This document shows positions 51,231 to 60,929 of a DNA stretch of 64,000 bases, in pieces (within the stretch, counting starts at the first letter, position 1; each line of letters starts with the position of its first letter). Origin of the DNA: Adhaeribacter aquaticus DSM 16391. GTDB taxonomy: Bacteria > Bacteroidota > Bacteroidia > Cytophagales > Hymenobacteraceae. A program made the translations under genes and the position numbers. The stretch spans positions 4,600,296-4,664,295 of the forward strand of contig NZ_KI421517.1 in assembly GCF_000473365.1 (NCBI RefSeq), read 5' to 3'. Under the pieces are notes generated by a model. The model worked only from the letters and a program-made list of their open reading frames with translations, was not told the DNA's origin and did no database searches.

Positions 51231-51629
51231 ATGAAATTATACGAGGATGCTGTATTAGAGATAGATCTTAGAGAAGATATTCTTTGGGTAAGTTGGACAG
51301 AACGCAAAACGCTTGAAGATTTTAAGCCTGTTGCGGATACAATTGTAGCATTTTCCCTTAATTTAAATATTGAGAAGCTTTTAATAGATGGCAGAACTAC
51401 CCATTATACCAAAGTAGCGCCTGACGAAAGCATTATCCAATATTTCGTAGCAGCATTTGGAAAAACCAATATTAAAAAGATTGCCCGTTTGCTTTCTGAA
51501 AATATTTTGTTTGAATCTAAAGTTAATTTGCAGAACCTTTCTTTAAATGCCGAACATTTATTACCGTTTCAATTCCGGTACTTTGGCGACGAAACTAATG
51601 CTATTGCTTGGCTGCATACAATAGAATAA
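51231..51629 (+). CDS. STAS/SpoIIAA-like domain protein
   Basis: The 132-residue protein resembles the SpoIIAA-like (STAS/CRAL-TRIO-type) small domain seen in many Bacteroidota: LREDILWVSWTERKTLEDFK, LNIEKLLIDGRTTHYTKVAP, then helix text IIQYFVAAFGKTNIKKIARLL and a closing FRYFGDETNAIAWL. The fold assignment rests on strand/helix order, not on a diagnostic motif. No catalytic residue is evident; it may act as a stress or signal-responsive scaffold. Confidence 0.65.
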   Translation: MKLYEDAVLEIDLREDILWVSWTERKTLEDFKPVADTIVAFSLNLNIEKLLIDGRTTHYTKVAPDESIIQYFVAAFGKTNIKKIARLLSENILFESKVNLQNLSLNAEHLLPFQFRYFGDETNAIAWLHTIE

Positions 51630-51747
51630 ATTTATTAATTCGGCCTTTGGTTCTTTTTTTATATACTTGCGATTACTTAATGCCTTATTTTTACAATAGA
51701 AACAAAGACCTCAATTAAGCAAACAATAAAATTTTTAAACAAACACT

Positions 51748-51996
51748 ATGAACACTTTTACGCCAACACAAGATTATGATTTACTTATCGACAGACCGGT
51801 AAGCTTCTTCGAAGACGAAGACGATGATATTTTTGATGATGACGAAGATAATTTAGATGATGATCTGGATCTTTTTGAAGAGGAAGAAAAAGAGCCAAAT
51901 GAATTAGTTGATATCGATGAACTGGATCTGGATATTGCGGATGAAGAAGCTTTAGATGAGGATTGGGAAGAGGAAGAAGATGATGATCTTCTTTAA
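51748..51996 (+). CDS. Extremely acidic small protein
   Basis: The 82-residue product has over half Asp plus Glu, in long runs (FEDEDDDIFDDDEDNLDDD, EEEEDDDLL), with Leu/Ile spaced between. It is probably disordered and may bind cations, histone-like proteins or RNA-binding proteins by charge mimicry (inference). It starts at ATG 51748 after a rightward unit and ends 30 bases before a strong terminator, which supports expression. Confidence 0.65.
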   Translation: MNTFTPTQDYDLLIDRPVSFFEDEDDDIFDDDEDNLDDDLDLFEEEEKEPNELVDIDELDLDIADEEALDEDWEEEEDDDLL

Positions 51997-52025
51997 GAAG
52001 AACTTTTCTAACAGTTAAAATTCCC

Positions 52026-52069
52026 TTAAAATAAAAAAGCCTGATCTTGATCAGGCTTTTTTATTTTAA
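52026..52069. terminator. Strong bidirectional terminator
   Basis: A perfect 21-bp stem (52026-52046 with 52049-52069) with core GCCTGATC/GATCAGGC, between the acidic protein gene and a leftward small gene. Confidence 0.88.
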
Positions 52070-52085
52070 AATCATAATAATGAAA

Positions 52086-52304
52086 TTACATTAAGTCGTA
52101 TGATTTAACCGAGCCCAGTAATTGATTTCTTTGATCTAATAGACTTTGCAGCGAATCAAAATTAGTTTGTGTAAAAGGAACAGATTCATTGTACGTTCTG
52201 CCATAAAAGCAATTAGATTCTTTAGCTTCACTTTTTTCCACAAACTCGTTCATTTTTACCTTCCCATTATTGTTTTCTGATTCAACCCAGCTATTTAATT
52301 TCAT
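52086..52304 (-). CDS. Small hydrophilic hypothetical protein (72 aa)
   Basis: The 72-residue product is polar, with MKLNSWVESENNNGKVKMNE at its N-terminus, a single Cys (NCFYGRTY) and a C-terminal helix LQSLLDQRNQLLGSV. No signal peptide or known motif. ATG 52304 is the start. It is closed by the strong terminator at 52026-52069. Confidence 0.55.
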   Translation of the reverse strand: MKLNSWVESENNNGKVKMNEFVEKSEAKESNCFYGRTYNESVPFTQTNFDSLQSLLDQRNQLLGSVKSYDLM

Positions 52305-52599
52305 AACTTTTAACTTTTTAAAATTTAACGACGAACAAGTTTATGTAATAAGCTTTATACTGTATTTATTTACAGATTGTTACAATTTACTTCTTTTTTT
52401 TTTGATAACCTAAATATTTTAAATTTTTAATTAAATATTATAAATTTTTTAACAAAAATTCGTTCTTTCTGAATTTGGAAAGCTTGAACCAAACGTAATG
52501 CCTCATATTTTTATAAATGCTATTTATTTTATAAAACTTCCACCTAATTTATTTCCTTGCGTAAAAACCGGCAGTACCACCTAAGATGATTACTTCCTT

Positions 52600-53694
52600 A
52601 TGATTCTGCAACCAAGTCCGGAAAACAGCATAATATTAGAGCAGTTGGTAGAACAGATGGATAAAGCTTTCTTTATTTATGATGTTGCCCCACAAAAGCT
52701 TCGCTATATAAATCCAGCATTCGAAGAAATTTTTGAAACTGAAAGAAGTAGTTTATTAACTAATCCTGAGTCTTACCTGGCAAGTATAGATCCCGAAGAT
52801 CAGGATTATGTAAAAAAACGGGTAAAAAGCATTTTAAAGCAGAGCCAGCTCGTTACCGAATTCAAACACCTGACCCCACGCAATAAGGTTAAATGGATAT
52901 CGTTGCAGACTTTCCACATCCTAAATGAAGACGATACCAAAAGTATTGTGGGTATAGCCGAAGATGTAACAAATAAAAAGGTTAACCAAGCTACCCTTTT
53001 AAAATATGCTGATAAAAAAGATACAGTTTTACATACTATGTCACATGATTTGTCTGGGCCTATAAATTTGATTAAAAACTTAGCCCGTGTTATAGACACT
53101 GAATCGCTTAATTACCACAACAACAAAATATCAGAGGCTTTATCTTACATTCAGCAAACTTGTGAACAAAGTATAAAGCTTATTACCAATTTACTGACTA
53201 ATGAATTTTTGGAGTCTTCCGAAATAGGGCTTCGAAAAATCCGATTTAACTTAGTGCCCAAAATTCAAAACATACTAGACGCCTTTAAAAGTGCTGAAAT
53301 TAATTTTAAAAGAAATGTAAAATTTAATTACACAGCAGAAGTAATTTATATTATTGCTGATGAAGTAAAAATAATTCAGGTAGTAAATAACCTACTCCAT
53401 AATGCTAATAAATTTACTCATGAAGGGGGCAGCATTGTTATTGATTTAGAAGAAGAGGAAGACTTTGTTCTGATAAAGGTTACTGATAATGGCATTGGCA
53501 TTCCAGCTGATTTACAGCCGCACATTTTTGAAAAATTTACACCCGCCCGCCGACCTGGCATCAGAGGCGAAGAACCTGTAGGGCTTGGTTTAAGTATTGT
53601 AAAGAACATGGTAGAATTACACCATGGCAGCATTTGGGTAACAAGTGAGGAAGGCCAAGGCACCACTTTTTTTGTGGAAATACCAAAAGAATAA
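52600..53694 (+). CDS. PAS-domain sensor histidine kinase (orphan)
   Basis: The 364-residue protein has a PAS domain (about 15-130, with YDVAPQKLRYINPAFEEIF and GIAEDVTNKK), a HisKA box HTMSHDLSGPINLIKNLARV with phospho-acceptor His149, and a HATPase domain with N box NNLLHNANKFTHEGG, G1 DNGIGIP and G2 GLGLSIVKNMV. No membrane helix or receiver is present, so it is cytosolic and orphan; a response regulator is not adjacent. The ATG at 52600 is used. Confidence 0.92.
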   Translation: MILQPSPENSIILEQLVEQMDKAFFIYDVAPQKLRYINPAFEEIFETERSSLLTNPESYLASIDPEDQDYVKKRVKSILKQSQLVTEFKHLTPRNKVKWISLQTFHILNEDDTKSIVGIAEDVTNKKVNQATLLKYADKKDTVLHTMSHDLSGPINLIKNLARVIDTESLNYHNNKISEALSYIQQTCEQSIKLITNLLTNEFLESSEIGLRKIRFNLVPKIQNILDAFKSAEINFKRNVKFNYTAEVIYIIADEVKIIQVVNNLLHNANKFTHEGGSIVIDLEEEEDFVLIKVTDNGIGIPADLQPHIFEKFTPARRPGIRGEEPVGLGLSIVKNMVELHHGSIWVTSEEGQGTTFFVEIPKE

Positions 53695-53738
53695 CTTTTA
53701 ACCTTTATATTGGAAAATTATTTTTAAATCTACGTGTC

Positions 53739-53813
53739 ATGAAACCTGCCCTGATAATTTTACTAATCATTGTTGTAATATTTGTGCTAAGAATGCGTCG
53801 CAAAAACAAATAA
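53739..53813 (+). CDS. Very small membrane protein (24 aa)
   Basis: ATG 53739 to TAA 53811-53813 encodes 24 residues, a single hydrophobic helix (PALIILLIIVVIFVL) and a basic tail RMRRKNK. Such short helix-plus-basic-tail proteins are a known class of bacterial microproteins. It lies 44 bases after the histidine kinase and two bases before the end of the leftward CvpA-CAP gene. Coding is plausible but unproven. Confidence 0.4.
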   Translation: MKPALIILLIIVVIFVLRMRRKNK

Positions 53814-53815
53814 AT

Positions 53816-54775
53816 TTAATTTCTGAAATTTTGAGTCATCATGAGCCGGTGGGGCCCTGCAGCCATTACGCCAATACCTACCCTACCAAAACCCTTGCGT
53901 AAAATATTGGCCCGGTGGCCGGGAGAATCCATTAATCCTTCGTGGGCTATAGTTAAAGAAGGAGCCAATGCTAAATTTTCACCCGCCGTTATAAATTTAA
54001 CGTTTCCTTTTCGTATCCGGTAAAAGGCATCTTTGCCCTCTGGGGTATAATGCGAGAAATACCCTCTCCGGAACATATCGGCAGAATGCAACCGGGCTAC
54101 CCGAGTTAAGGCAGTATCCATTTTTAACGGTTTTAATCCTTCTGCTGCTCTTTCCTTATTAATCATCTCCAGCATTTCTGCCTCCAAATCTGGCCGCGGT
54201 TTAGATTTAGCTACTTTATAAGGTAAGGCAATTGTTTTATTAGATTCCGGATGAATCGTCAGATTATTTAAGGTGCGCCCCACCGCTTTATCAAAAATGG
54301 GCGTCATGGCATTTTCTAACCTTTCGGTATAAGAGCCAAATTTATCGGCCAACTTACTTTCGTGCACTTCTTTTTCAATGCTTTCGGGTAGCGGCAAAGC
54401 GAGGAGTAAAACTGATAAAATAGCAACCGTAATAAAAGCATTAATAAAACCAGGAATTAAACCCAGAGCATGATTAGCTTTCCGGATATGGATATCGGGT
54501 GGTAACTTCCGTAATACCCACAAACCAGCGGTTTGCAACAAAATACTGGCTACAATAGCAACTACAAAAAAGGAAACAGGTAAAGTCCAGGCCTCACTCC
54601 AATCGGTTTTACCATTGAGCCAATTTGCCAAATAAGGATAAAACCGTAAGGCTAGAAGTAAGCTACCAACCCACCTGATTAAATCTAATAGACCAAAAAT
54701 AAAACCTCGGTACCAGCCATTATAAATGCTGGATATAAAAATTATAACAATTAAGATATCTATATAGTTTATCAT
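53816..54775 (-). CDS. CvpA-CAP (SCP-like) fusion membrane protein
   Basis: The 319-residue protein joins an N-terminal CvpA domain (four membrane helices, about 1-130, starting MINYIDILIVIIFISSIYNG with GWYRGFIFGLLDLIRW) to a C-terminal CAP/SCP domain (about 195-319) with MLEMINKERAAEGLKPL, HSADMFRRGYFSHYTPEG, GENLA and SPGHRANIL, the four family marks. CvpA proteins act in envelope homeostasis; bacterial YkwD-type CAP domains are exported and lie outside. The fusion would tether a CAP domain to the outer face of the membrane. Confidence 0.9.
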   Translation of the reverse strand: MINYIDILIVIIFISSIYNGWYRGFIFGLLDLIRWVGSLLLALRFYPYLANWLNGKTDWSEAWTLPVSFFVVAIVASILLQTAGLWVLRKLPPDIHIRKANHALGLIPGFINAFITVAILSVLLLALPLPESIEKEVHESKLADKFGSYTERLENAMTPIFDKAVGRTLNNLTIHPESNKTIALPYKVAKSKPRPDLEAEMLEMINKERAAEGLKPLKMDTALTRVARLHSADMFRRGYFSHYTPEGKDAFYRIRKGNVKFITAGENLALAPSLTIAHEGLMDSPGHRANILRKGFGRVGIGVMAAGPHRLMMTQNFRN

Positions 54776-54889
54776 ATACTGCCGGTGCTATGCCTGTAAA
54801 ACTTATAGTTTTATGCTTTTACCTGACAGATTGAATTTCAGTTGCCTGATGATAACTTATCAACTACAGAGCTTGCTATAACGGCAATA

Positions 54890-54925
54890 AAAAAAGCTAA
54901 CAGAATGACTTCTGTTAGCTTTTTT
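54890..54925 (-). terminator. Terminator after the efflux operon
   Basis: AAAAAAGCTAACAGA (54890-54904) pairs with TCTGTTAGCTTTTTT (54911-54925) around a six-base loop, 27 bases after the leftward TolC-type stop. Confidence 0.88.
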
Positions 54926-54951
54926 AAGTTTATCCTTTTCAGAAAGATTGG

Positions 54952-56397
54952 TTATTGCCAACCACCGCCTAATGCCCGGTAAAGGTCTATAGACGAAAGA
55001 AATATTGATTTTCTGGTATCGGTAAGAACTAACTCTGCTTCTAATACGCCTCTCTGGGCAGTAATTATTTCCAGATAATTAGCATAACCGGCCGTAAATA
55101 AATCATTGGAAGTAGCCACTGCACTACGTAAAGTTTCTACCTCCTGCTGTTTTAAATCAGCAACCCGGCGATAGTTTTCAATACCCCGCATACTGGTTAA
55201 TACCTCCTGATAACCGGTAAGCAGTGCCTTTTGGTACCCGTAGAAAGCTTCCCGGTTTCCGGCCGCACTTCTTCTGTATTCGGATCTTAAGATATTCTGG
55301 TTAAAGATAGGCGCCGTTACTCCCCCTAATACCCCCATGGCTAAAGAAGCCGGATCAAAAAGTAAGGGTGCTTTAAAAGCATTGAATCCAATATAAGGCG
55401 AAATAGTAAGTGCTGGCAAAAAAGAAGCTCTTACTGCTGCTACATTTGCTTTAGCGGCTATTAATTCTAACTCTGCCTGCTGAATATCTGGCCGACGGCT
55501 TAATAAGTTTACCGGAATACCCACTTGTAAATTAGCGGGCAGTACCTGCTGATTTAAAGGTAATCCCCGGTTGATGGGTTGCGGAAACCGGCCTAACATA
55601 GAATTTAACTGGTTTTCGATTGCCACAATTTCCTGTTGTTTCATAGCCTGCAAACTACGGGTATTGAGTAACTGTGCTCTAAATTGCTGAACAGCCAATT
55701 CGGTAGCTCTACCTCCAGCCTTCTGCACCTGAATAAGCTCTACAGCTAATTGCTGCAACTCAATATTTCGGTCTAAAATTTCCAGCTCATTATCCAAAGC
55801 CAATAACTCATAATACATACTGGCAACATTGGCAACCAAAGCCGTTTGAACTAGATTACGGCCTTTTTCAGAAGCTAAGAAACGGGCATATGCTGCCTTT
55901 TTGTAATTACGGAGCTTTCCCCACAAATCAACTTCCCAGAAACTTCTTAACCCTACCAGGTAATCCTGTACCGGATTTGTAACCCGCTGATCCCGATTTA
56001 TATTAGGAGATTTATTGGTATCATAATTACCTACTCCGGTCATGGTATATTCACCATACCTATCTACGGAGGCAGATGCTACGCCTTGTATACCTGGCAG
56101 AAAAGCGCCCCGGCTCAACATCACATTTGCTCGTGCCATTTCAATCCGTTGCACGGCCATCTGTAAATCCGGATTTTGCTGTAAGGCCGTATCAATTAAA
56201 TTAACCAGGTTAGGATCGGTAAAAAACTTTTTCCAGGAGATAGCACCAATACTAACCGAATCAGTCGCTCCGCCAAAACTGTTGGGTACTTGTTTGGTTT
56301 GGGGTAAGGCAACCGGAGGAGCCACTTTACAGGCTCCTACCAAACTTAAAAGAATAAGACTAACTAGAGAATTTAATATATATTTATTAATTAACAT
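54952..56397 (-). CDS. TolC/NodT-family outer membrane efflux lipoprotein
   Basis: The 481-residue protein has a lipoprotein signal (lipobox LVGAC, Cys23) and the two-repeat OEP fold: WKKFFTDPNLVNLIDTALQQ, SFWEVDLWGKLRNYKKAA, SRRPDIQQAELELIAAKANV and YANYLEIITAQRGVLEAEL. It forms the outer membrane exit duct of an RND pump. Its ATG overlaps the 3' end of the RND gene by 11 bases, so the two are translationally coupled; it is last in the adaptor-pump-channel operon. Confidence 0.94.
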   Translation of the reverse strand: MLINKYILNSLVSLILLSLVGACKVAPPVALPQTKQVPNSFGGATDSVSIGAISWKKFFTDPNLVNLIDTALQQNPDLQMAVQRIEMARANVMLSRGAFLPGIQGVASASVDRYGEYTMTGVGNYDTNKSPNINRDQRVTNPVQDYLVGLRSFWEVDLWGKLRNYKKAAYARFLASEKGRNLVQTALVANVASMYYELLALDNELEILDRNIELQQLAVELIQVQKAGGRATELAVQQFRAQLLNTRSLQAMKQQEIVAIENQLNSMLGRFPQPINRGLPLNQQVLPANLQVGIPVNLLSRRPDIQQAELELIAAKANVAAVRASFLPALTISPYIGFNAFKAPLLFDPASLAMGVLGGVTAPIFNQNILRSEYRRSAAGNREAFYGYQKALLTGYQEVLTSMRGIENYRRVADLKQQEVETLRSAVATSNDLFTAGYANYLEIITAQRGVLEAELVLTDTRKSIFLSSIDLYRALGGGWQ

Positions 56398-59300
56398 TAT
56401 AAATTTCTTCTTTTACAAGTGGATATGATGATTCCTGAGCGGGCTGCTTTTTCTTATTGTTTTTCTTTTTGCCTATGCTGGCAAACAATACATATAGTCC
56501 CGGAATCAGAACTACCCCGAATAAAGTACCAATAAGCATCCCTCCTGCCGCAGCTGTTCCAATAGATCGGTTACCCATGGCACCGGCCCCATCTGCAAAA
56601 CACAAAGGCAATAAACCTGCTATAAAAGCAAACGAAGTCATCAGGATTGGCCGGAAACGAGAAGCCGCTCCCTCCACCGCTGCTTGTAAAACTGAAAGGC
56701 CTTCTTTGTTACGCTGAATAGCAAATTCTACAATTAGAATAGCATTTTTACCTAACAAACCAATAAGCATTACCAGGGCCACCTGGGCATACACATTGTT
56801 TTCCAACCCCTGGAATTTTAAGAACATGAAAGCTCCGAAAATACCAGTAGGCAAGGATAAAATTACCGGGAGTGGTAACAAAAAGCTTTCGTATTGTGCA
56901 GCCAGCAACATGTAAACGAATATTAAACAGATAACAAATATGATTGTCGTCTGGTCACCCGAAAGAATTTCCTCCCGAGCCATACCTGACCATACATAAG
57001 TGAAGTTATCTGGTAATACATCCTGGGCAATGCGCTGCACCTCCTTGATAACATCTCCACTACTGTACCCATTATCAGGCTCCAGCGCCACCATTGGAGA
57101 GGAATACATGTTGTACCGGGTAATCTGCTCTGGACCGTAAACCCTTTCTAACTTAATAAAAGTAGAAAATGGCACCATTTCTCCCCGGTTATTCTTCACA
57201 AACATGTTTAGTACATCTTCCGGTTTAGTGCGGTAATCCGGGCCAGCCTGTAACATTACCTTATACATCATACCAAACCGAATAAAGTTAGAAGCATAAT
57301 AACTTCCCATTAAGGTCTGTAAGGTACCCATAGCATTTTCAATAGTCACCCCTTGTTTGGCCGCCATATCCTGATCCACATGAATCATGTACTGCGGGAA
57401 ATTAGGGTCGAACATGGTATAGGCGCCATCATCAATTACCGGAGATTTCTGAATAGCTTCGATAAATTGATTCGTAACTTTGGAAGCTTCCTGCAAATCG
57501 CCATCTCTCCTCCTGTCCTGTAACCGCATATCCATACCAGCCGAGTTACCAAAACCAGGCACGGTGGGCGGCGAGAAAAACATGATTTTAGCTGATTTTA
57601 AATCTTTGGTTTGCTCCTGCAACATAGCAATAACATCATCCACTGATTCTTCACGGTCATCCCAACTCTTCAGGTTAATCATACCCATCCCGTAAGAAGC
57701 TCCCGCCGATTCAGTTAAAAGGCTATAACCTGCCAGGGTAGATACAGATTCTACCGATCCAATTTTCTGAGACGCCTGCTCAATTCTATCTAATACATAA
57801 TCAGTACGCTCTACAGTTGCTCCAACCGGGGTTACTACGTTTACATAAATCATTCCCTGGTCTTCTACCGGAATAAAACTGGTAGGCAATATTTTACCTA
57901 AACCAAAAGTAGCACCAAAGAATACTAGCAGCATACCCACCGTAACAGCTTTGCGGCCGGCTATACGGGCTACCAATCCCCGATAAGAATTTTCTACTTT
58001 TCCATAACCAAAGTTAAATTTGTTAAAGAAGCGTTGTAGAGGGCCGTTTTTCTTTTCTTTACCGTGGTTATTTTTTAACATTAATGCACATAGTGCTGGC
58101 GTAAGAGTTAAAGCATTAATACCCGATATAACAATAGAAACGGCTAGTGTTAAAGAAAACTGGCGATAAAAAACGCCAACTGGACCAGTCATGAATGCAA
58201 CCGGAACAAACACCGCCGACATTACCAGGGTGATGGCCACAATCGCTCCACTGATTTCGTTCATTGACTCCAGCGTAGCTTCCTTCGGCGACATGTGCTT
58301 TTCCTCCATTTTTGCGTGCACGGCTTCCACTACTACAATGGCATTATCTACTACAATACCAATGGCTAGCACTAAGGCAAACAAGGTTAACATATTAATA
58401 GAGAACCCAAACATCTGCATAAAGAAAAGGCTACCTATAAGCGCAACCGGTACAGCTAAGGCCGGAATTAAAGTAGAACGGAAATCCTGCAGGAAAACAA
58501 ATACGACAATAAATACCAGGATAAATGCTTCAATTAAAGTCCGGAATACCTCGTGCATAGAGGCATCCAGGAATCGGGAAACATCATAGGCAATATTATA
58601 TTTCATACCTGGCGGGAAATTTGAGCCCTGAAGCTCCGCCATCCGGGTTTTGATATTAGCAATTACTTCTTTTGCATTAGAACCCGGGCGCTGCTTAATC
58701 ATGATGGAAGCAGATGGTTTTCCGTCTGTTTTAGAAACCATACCATAATCAAAGGAACCGAATTCAACATCCGCTACATCTTTTAAGCGTAAAACAGAGC
58801 CGGAAGCATCTTCATTTGCCCGGATTACCAGGTTTTTGTACTGTTCTGGTTCATTAAATTTACCCGTGTACTTTAAAACGTATTGCAGCATTTGCGCATC
58901 CTGTCCGGAGCTTTCACCCGCTTTACCGGGAGCAGCTTCCAGGTTTTGAGCCCGAATGGCATTAATAACTTCATCCGTAGATACTTTATAGGCTGCTAAA
59001 CGGTCTGGCTTTAACCAAACCCGCATAGAGTAATCTTTAGAACCCATGATTTCGCAGAAACCTACTCCTTCAATCCGTTTTAATTCCTGGAGAATATTAA
59101 TATCTGCAAAATTGTATACAAACCGTTCGTCAGCCTTTGGGTCGTCACTCATCAGGTTCAGGTAAAGCAACATACTGTTTACCTCTTTCTCTGTACTTAC
59201 CCCTGCTTTGATAACTTCTTCCGGTAATTCGTCAATTACCGTCATAACCCGGTTCTGCACGTTTACTGCCGCTAGATCCGGGTCAGTACCAACTTCGAAT

Positions 59301-59578
59301 GAAACCTGAATGATTGTAATACCATTGTTACCCGTTACCGAAGACATGTATGTCATGCCGGGTACCCCGTTTATGGCTCTCTCCAGCGGTGTGGCAACGG
59401 CCTTGGTACATACCTCGGCATTGGCACCCGTATATTTGGCCGTAACCGACACCGAAGGCGGAACAATTTCCGGGAATAAAGTAACAGGTAAATTAAATAG
59501 GGCCAGAATACCCAAAAAAGTAATGAAGAGCGATATAACCAGTGATAGCACCGGTCGCTCAATGAACATTTTTAACAT
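56387..59578 (-). CDS. RND multidrug efflux transporter (HAE1/AcrB-type)
   Basis: From ATG 59578 the pump is 1063 residues (a TTG at 59602 would add eight). It opens FIERPVLSLVISLFITFLGI, has 12 predicted membrane helices and two large periplasmic loops, and ends in a basic tail. The proton-relay block in TM4 reads GIVVDNAIVVVEAVH, with the second Asp of AcrB's Asp-Asp pair replaced by Asn; the TM10 Lys is kept in IGLLGKNAILIVEF. It should export drugs or bile-type compounds with proton uptake, working with the adjacent adaptor and channel. Confidence 0.94.
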   Translation of the reverse strand: MLKMFIERPVLSLVISLFITFLGILALFNLPVTLFPEIVPPSVSVTAKYTGANAEVCTKAVATPLERAINGVPGMTYMSSVTGNNGITIIQVSFEVGTDPDLAAVNVQNRVMTVIDELPEEVIKAGVSTEKEVNSMLLYLNLMSDDPKADERFVYNFADINILQELKRIEGVGFCEIMGSKDYSMRVWLKPDRLAAYKVSTDEVINAIRAQNLEAAPGKAGESSGQDAQMLQYVLKYTGKFNEPEQYKNLVIRANEDASGSVLRLKDVADVEFGSFDYGMVSKTDGKPSASIMIKQRPGSNAKEVIANIKTRMAELQGSNFPPGMKYNIAYDVSRFLDASMHEVFRTLIEAFILVFIVVFVFLQDFRSTLIPALAVPVALIGSLFFMQMFGFSINMLTLFALVLAIGIVVDNAIVVVEAVHAKMEEKHMSPKEATLESMNEISGAIVAITLVMSAVFVPVAFMTGPVGVFYRQFSLTLAVSIVISGINALTLTPALCALMLKNNHGKEKKNGPLQRFFNKFNFGYGKVENSYRGLVARIAGRKAVTVGMLLVFFGATFGLGKILPTSFIPVEDQGMIYVNVVTPVGATVERTDYVLDRIEQASQKIGSVESVSTLAGYSLLTESAGASYGMGMINLKSWDDREESVDDVIAMLQEQTKDLKSAKIMFFSPPTVPGFGNSAGMDMRLQDRRRDGDLQEASKVTNQFIEAIQKSPVIDDGAYTMFDPNFPQYMIHVDQDMAAKQGVTIENAMGTLQTLMGSYYASNFIRFGMMYKVMLQAGPDYRTKPEDVLNMFVKNNRGEMVPFSTFIKLERVYGPEQITRYNMYSSPMVALEPDNGYSSGDVIKEVQRIAQDVLPDNFTYVWSGMAREEILSGDQTTIIFVICLIFVYMLLAAQYESFLLPLPVILSLPTGIFGAFMFLKFQGLENNVYAQVALVMLIGLLGKNAILIVEFAIQRNKEGLSVLQAAVEGAASRFRPILMTSFAFIAGLLPLCFADGAGAMGNRSIGTAAAGGMLIGTLFGVVLIPGLYVLFASIGKKKNNKKKQPAQESSYPLVKEEIYNVN

Positions 59579-59661
59579 TTTTATCTTGAATCTAAAAGCC
59601 AAACAAATAGCAGGCGAATCCGAAAATTCACTTGCCTTTCAAACACCAATCCATCTACAGG

Positions 59662-60798
59662 CTAGTAAGCTGCTGCGAAAATGCTATCCATTGGGACTTG
59701 TACCGGCTTAATAACCGTTCCATCTTTTAAGTCCTGAACACCTTCGTAAACTACCTGTTCTCCCGCTTGTAAGCCAGATTCAACTATATAAAAATGAGAC
59801 AACCTATTTTTAGGTTTGAAACTTCTAATTTTTACGCGATTATTCTTATCCACCACATAAACAAAGTTTCTATCCTGAATTTCTATTGCGGCTTTTTGTG
59901 GTATAATTAAAGCATCATCCACCTCACTGGTAAGCCGTACCATACCCGAAGAATGGTGCTTTAGTAGTTGTTTTCTATTAGGAAATTTAGCTCGGAAAGC
60001 AATGGAACCGGTATTAGATTCAAATATGCCATCCATGGTTTCTATTTTCCCTTTTAAAGGGTAGGTAGATCCATCCGCCAGAATAAGTTCTACAATGTTG
60101 CTGCTGGAATTACCTTTATCTTTTGACTTTACATAATTTAAGTATTCTTTTTCTGAAATTTTAAAGTAAACAAATACATTTTCCAGATCAGAAATAGTGG
60201 TCAGTAAGGTTCCTTCATCTATCAAACTACCTACTTTTAGCGGAATCCGGTCAATAACACCAGCAAAAGGAGCTCTTATATAAGTATAAGTTAAGCGGGT
60301 GGCCGCATTGTTATAAGCAGATCGGGCTTCTTCTATTCTGGCCTTTGCTGCTCCTAATTTAGATTGAGCCATTTTTAATTCAGAGGCAGAAATCACTTTT
60401 TTGTTAACTAAAAGCTTTACCTGCTCTACTTCTACTTCAAAACCTTTTGCTTCGGCAATAGCACTGTTTAAATTAGCTTTGGCTTTGTCTACCTCTGCCT
60501 TATATTCAGTTGGGTTTATGCGGAAAAGCGGCTGACCTTTTTTTACCATCTGCCCCTCATCTACCAAAATATTTTCTAAATACCCAGTCACTCTAGCCCG
60601 CATTTCCACGTGCTTAGATGCCTGAACATCGGCTACATAATCCTGGTGCAACAACGTATCTTTGGTAACAACCCGGGTAACCGGCATACTTGGCGGGGAG
60701 GTGAGCTTTTTATCGGTTTGTCCGTTGGCGGTGCAACCAAACACAAAGGCACCTATCACTAAATTAAATATCCAGTTAAATTTTTCTAAATTATTCAT
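59662..60798 (-). CDS. RND efflux periplasmic adaptor (AcrA/MexA-type)
   Basis: The 378-residue adaptor has a lipoprotein-like signal (FVFGC, Cys22), a lipoyl/hairpin part VTGYLENILVDEGQMVKKGQPLF (as VDEGQMVKKGQPLFRINP), the coiled-coil region, APFAGVIDRIPLKVGSLIDEG and the barrel. It links the inner-membrane pump to the outer-membrane channel. It is first in the operon, with 83 bases to the pump start. Confidence 0.94.
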   Translation of the reverse strand: MNNLEKFNWIFNLVIGAFVFGCTANGQTDKKLTSPPSMPVTRVVTKDTLLHQDYVADVQASKHVEMRARVTGYLENILVDEGQMVKKGQPLFRINPTEYKAEVDKAKANLNSAIAEAKGFEVEVEQVKLLVNKKVISASELKMAQSKLGAAKARIEEARSAYNNAATRLTYTYIRAPFAGVIDRIPLKVGSLIDEGTLLTTISDLENVFVYFKISEKEYLNYVKSKDKGNSSSNIVELILADGSTYPLKGKIETMDGIFESNTGSIAFRAKFPNRKQLLKHHSSGMVRLTSEVDDALIIPQKAAIEIQDRNFVYVVDKNNRVKIRSFKPKNRLSHFYIVESGLQAGEQVVYEGVQDLKDGTVIKPVQVPMDSIFAAAY

Positions 60799-60929
60799 AA
60801 TTAAATTTTTAAACGCTAAGGAATTGCGACAATAGTGTCAGAATAGCGCAAGCAGATTTAACCTCTAAAGGTTAAAATCGGGAATAATAAAATGGGAATA
60901 CTAGGCTATGAAATAGCCCTGGAACTGGA

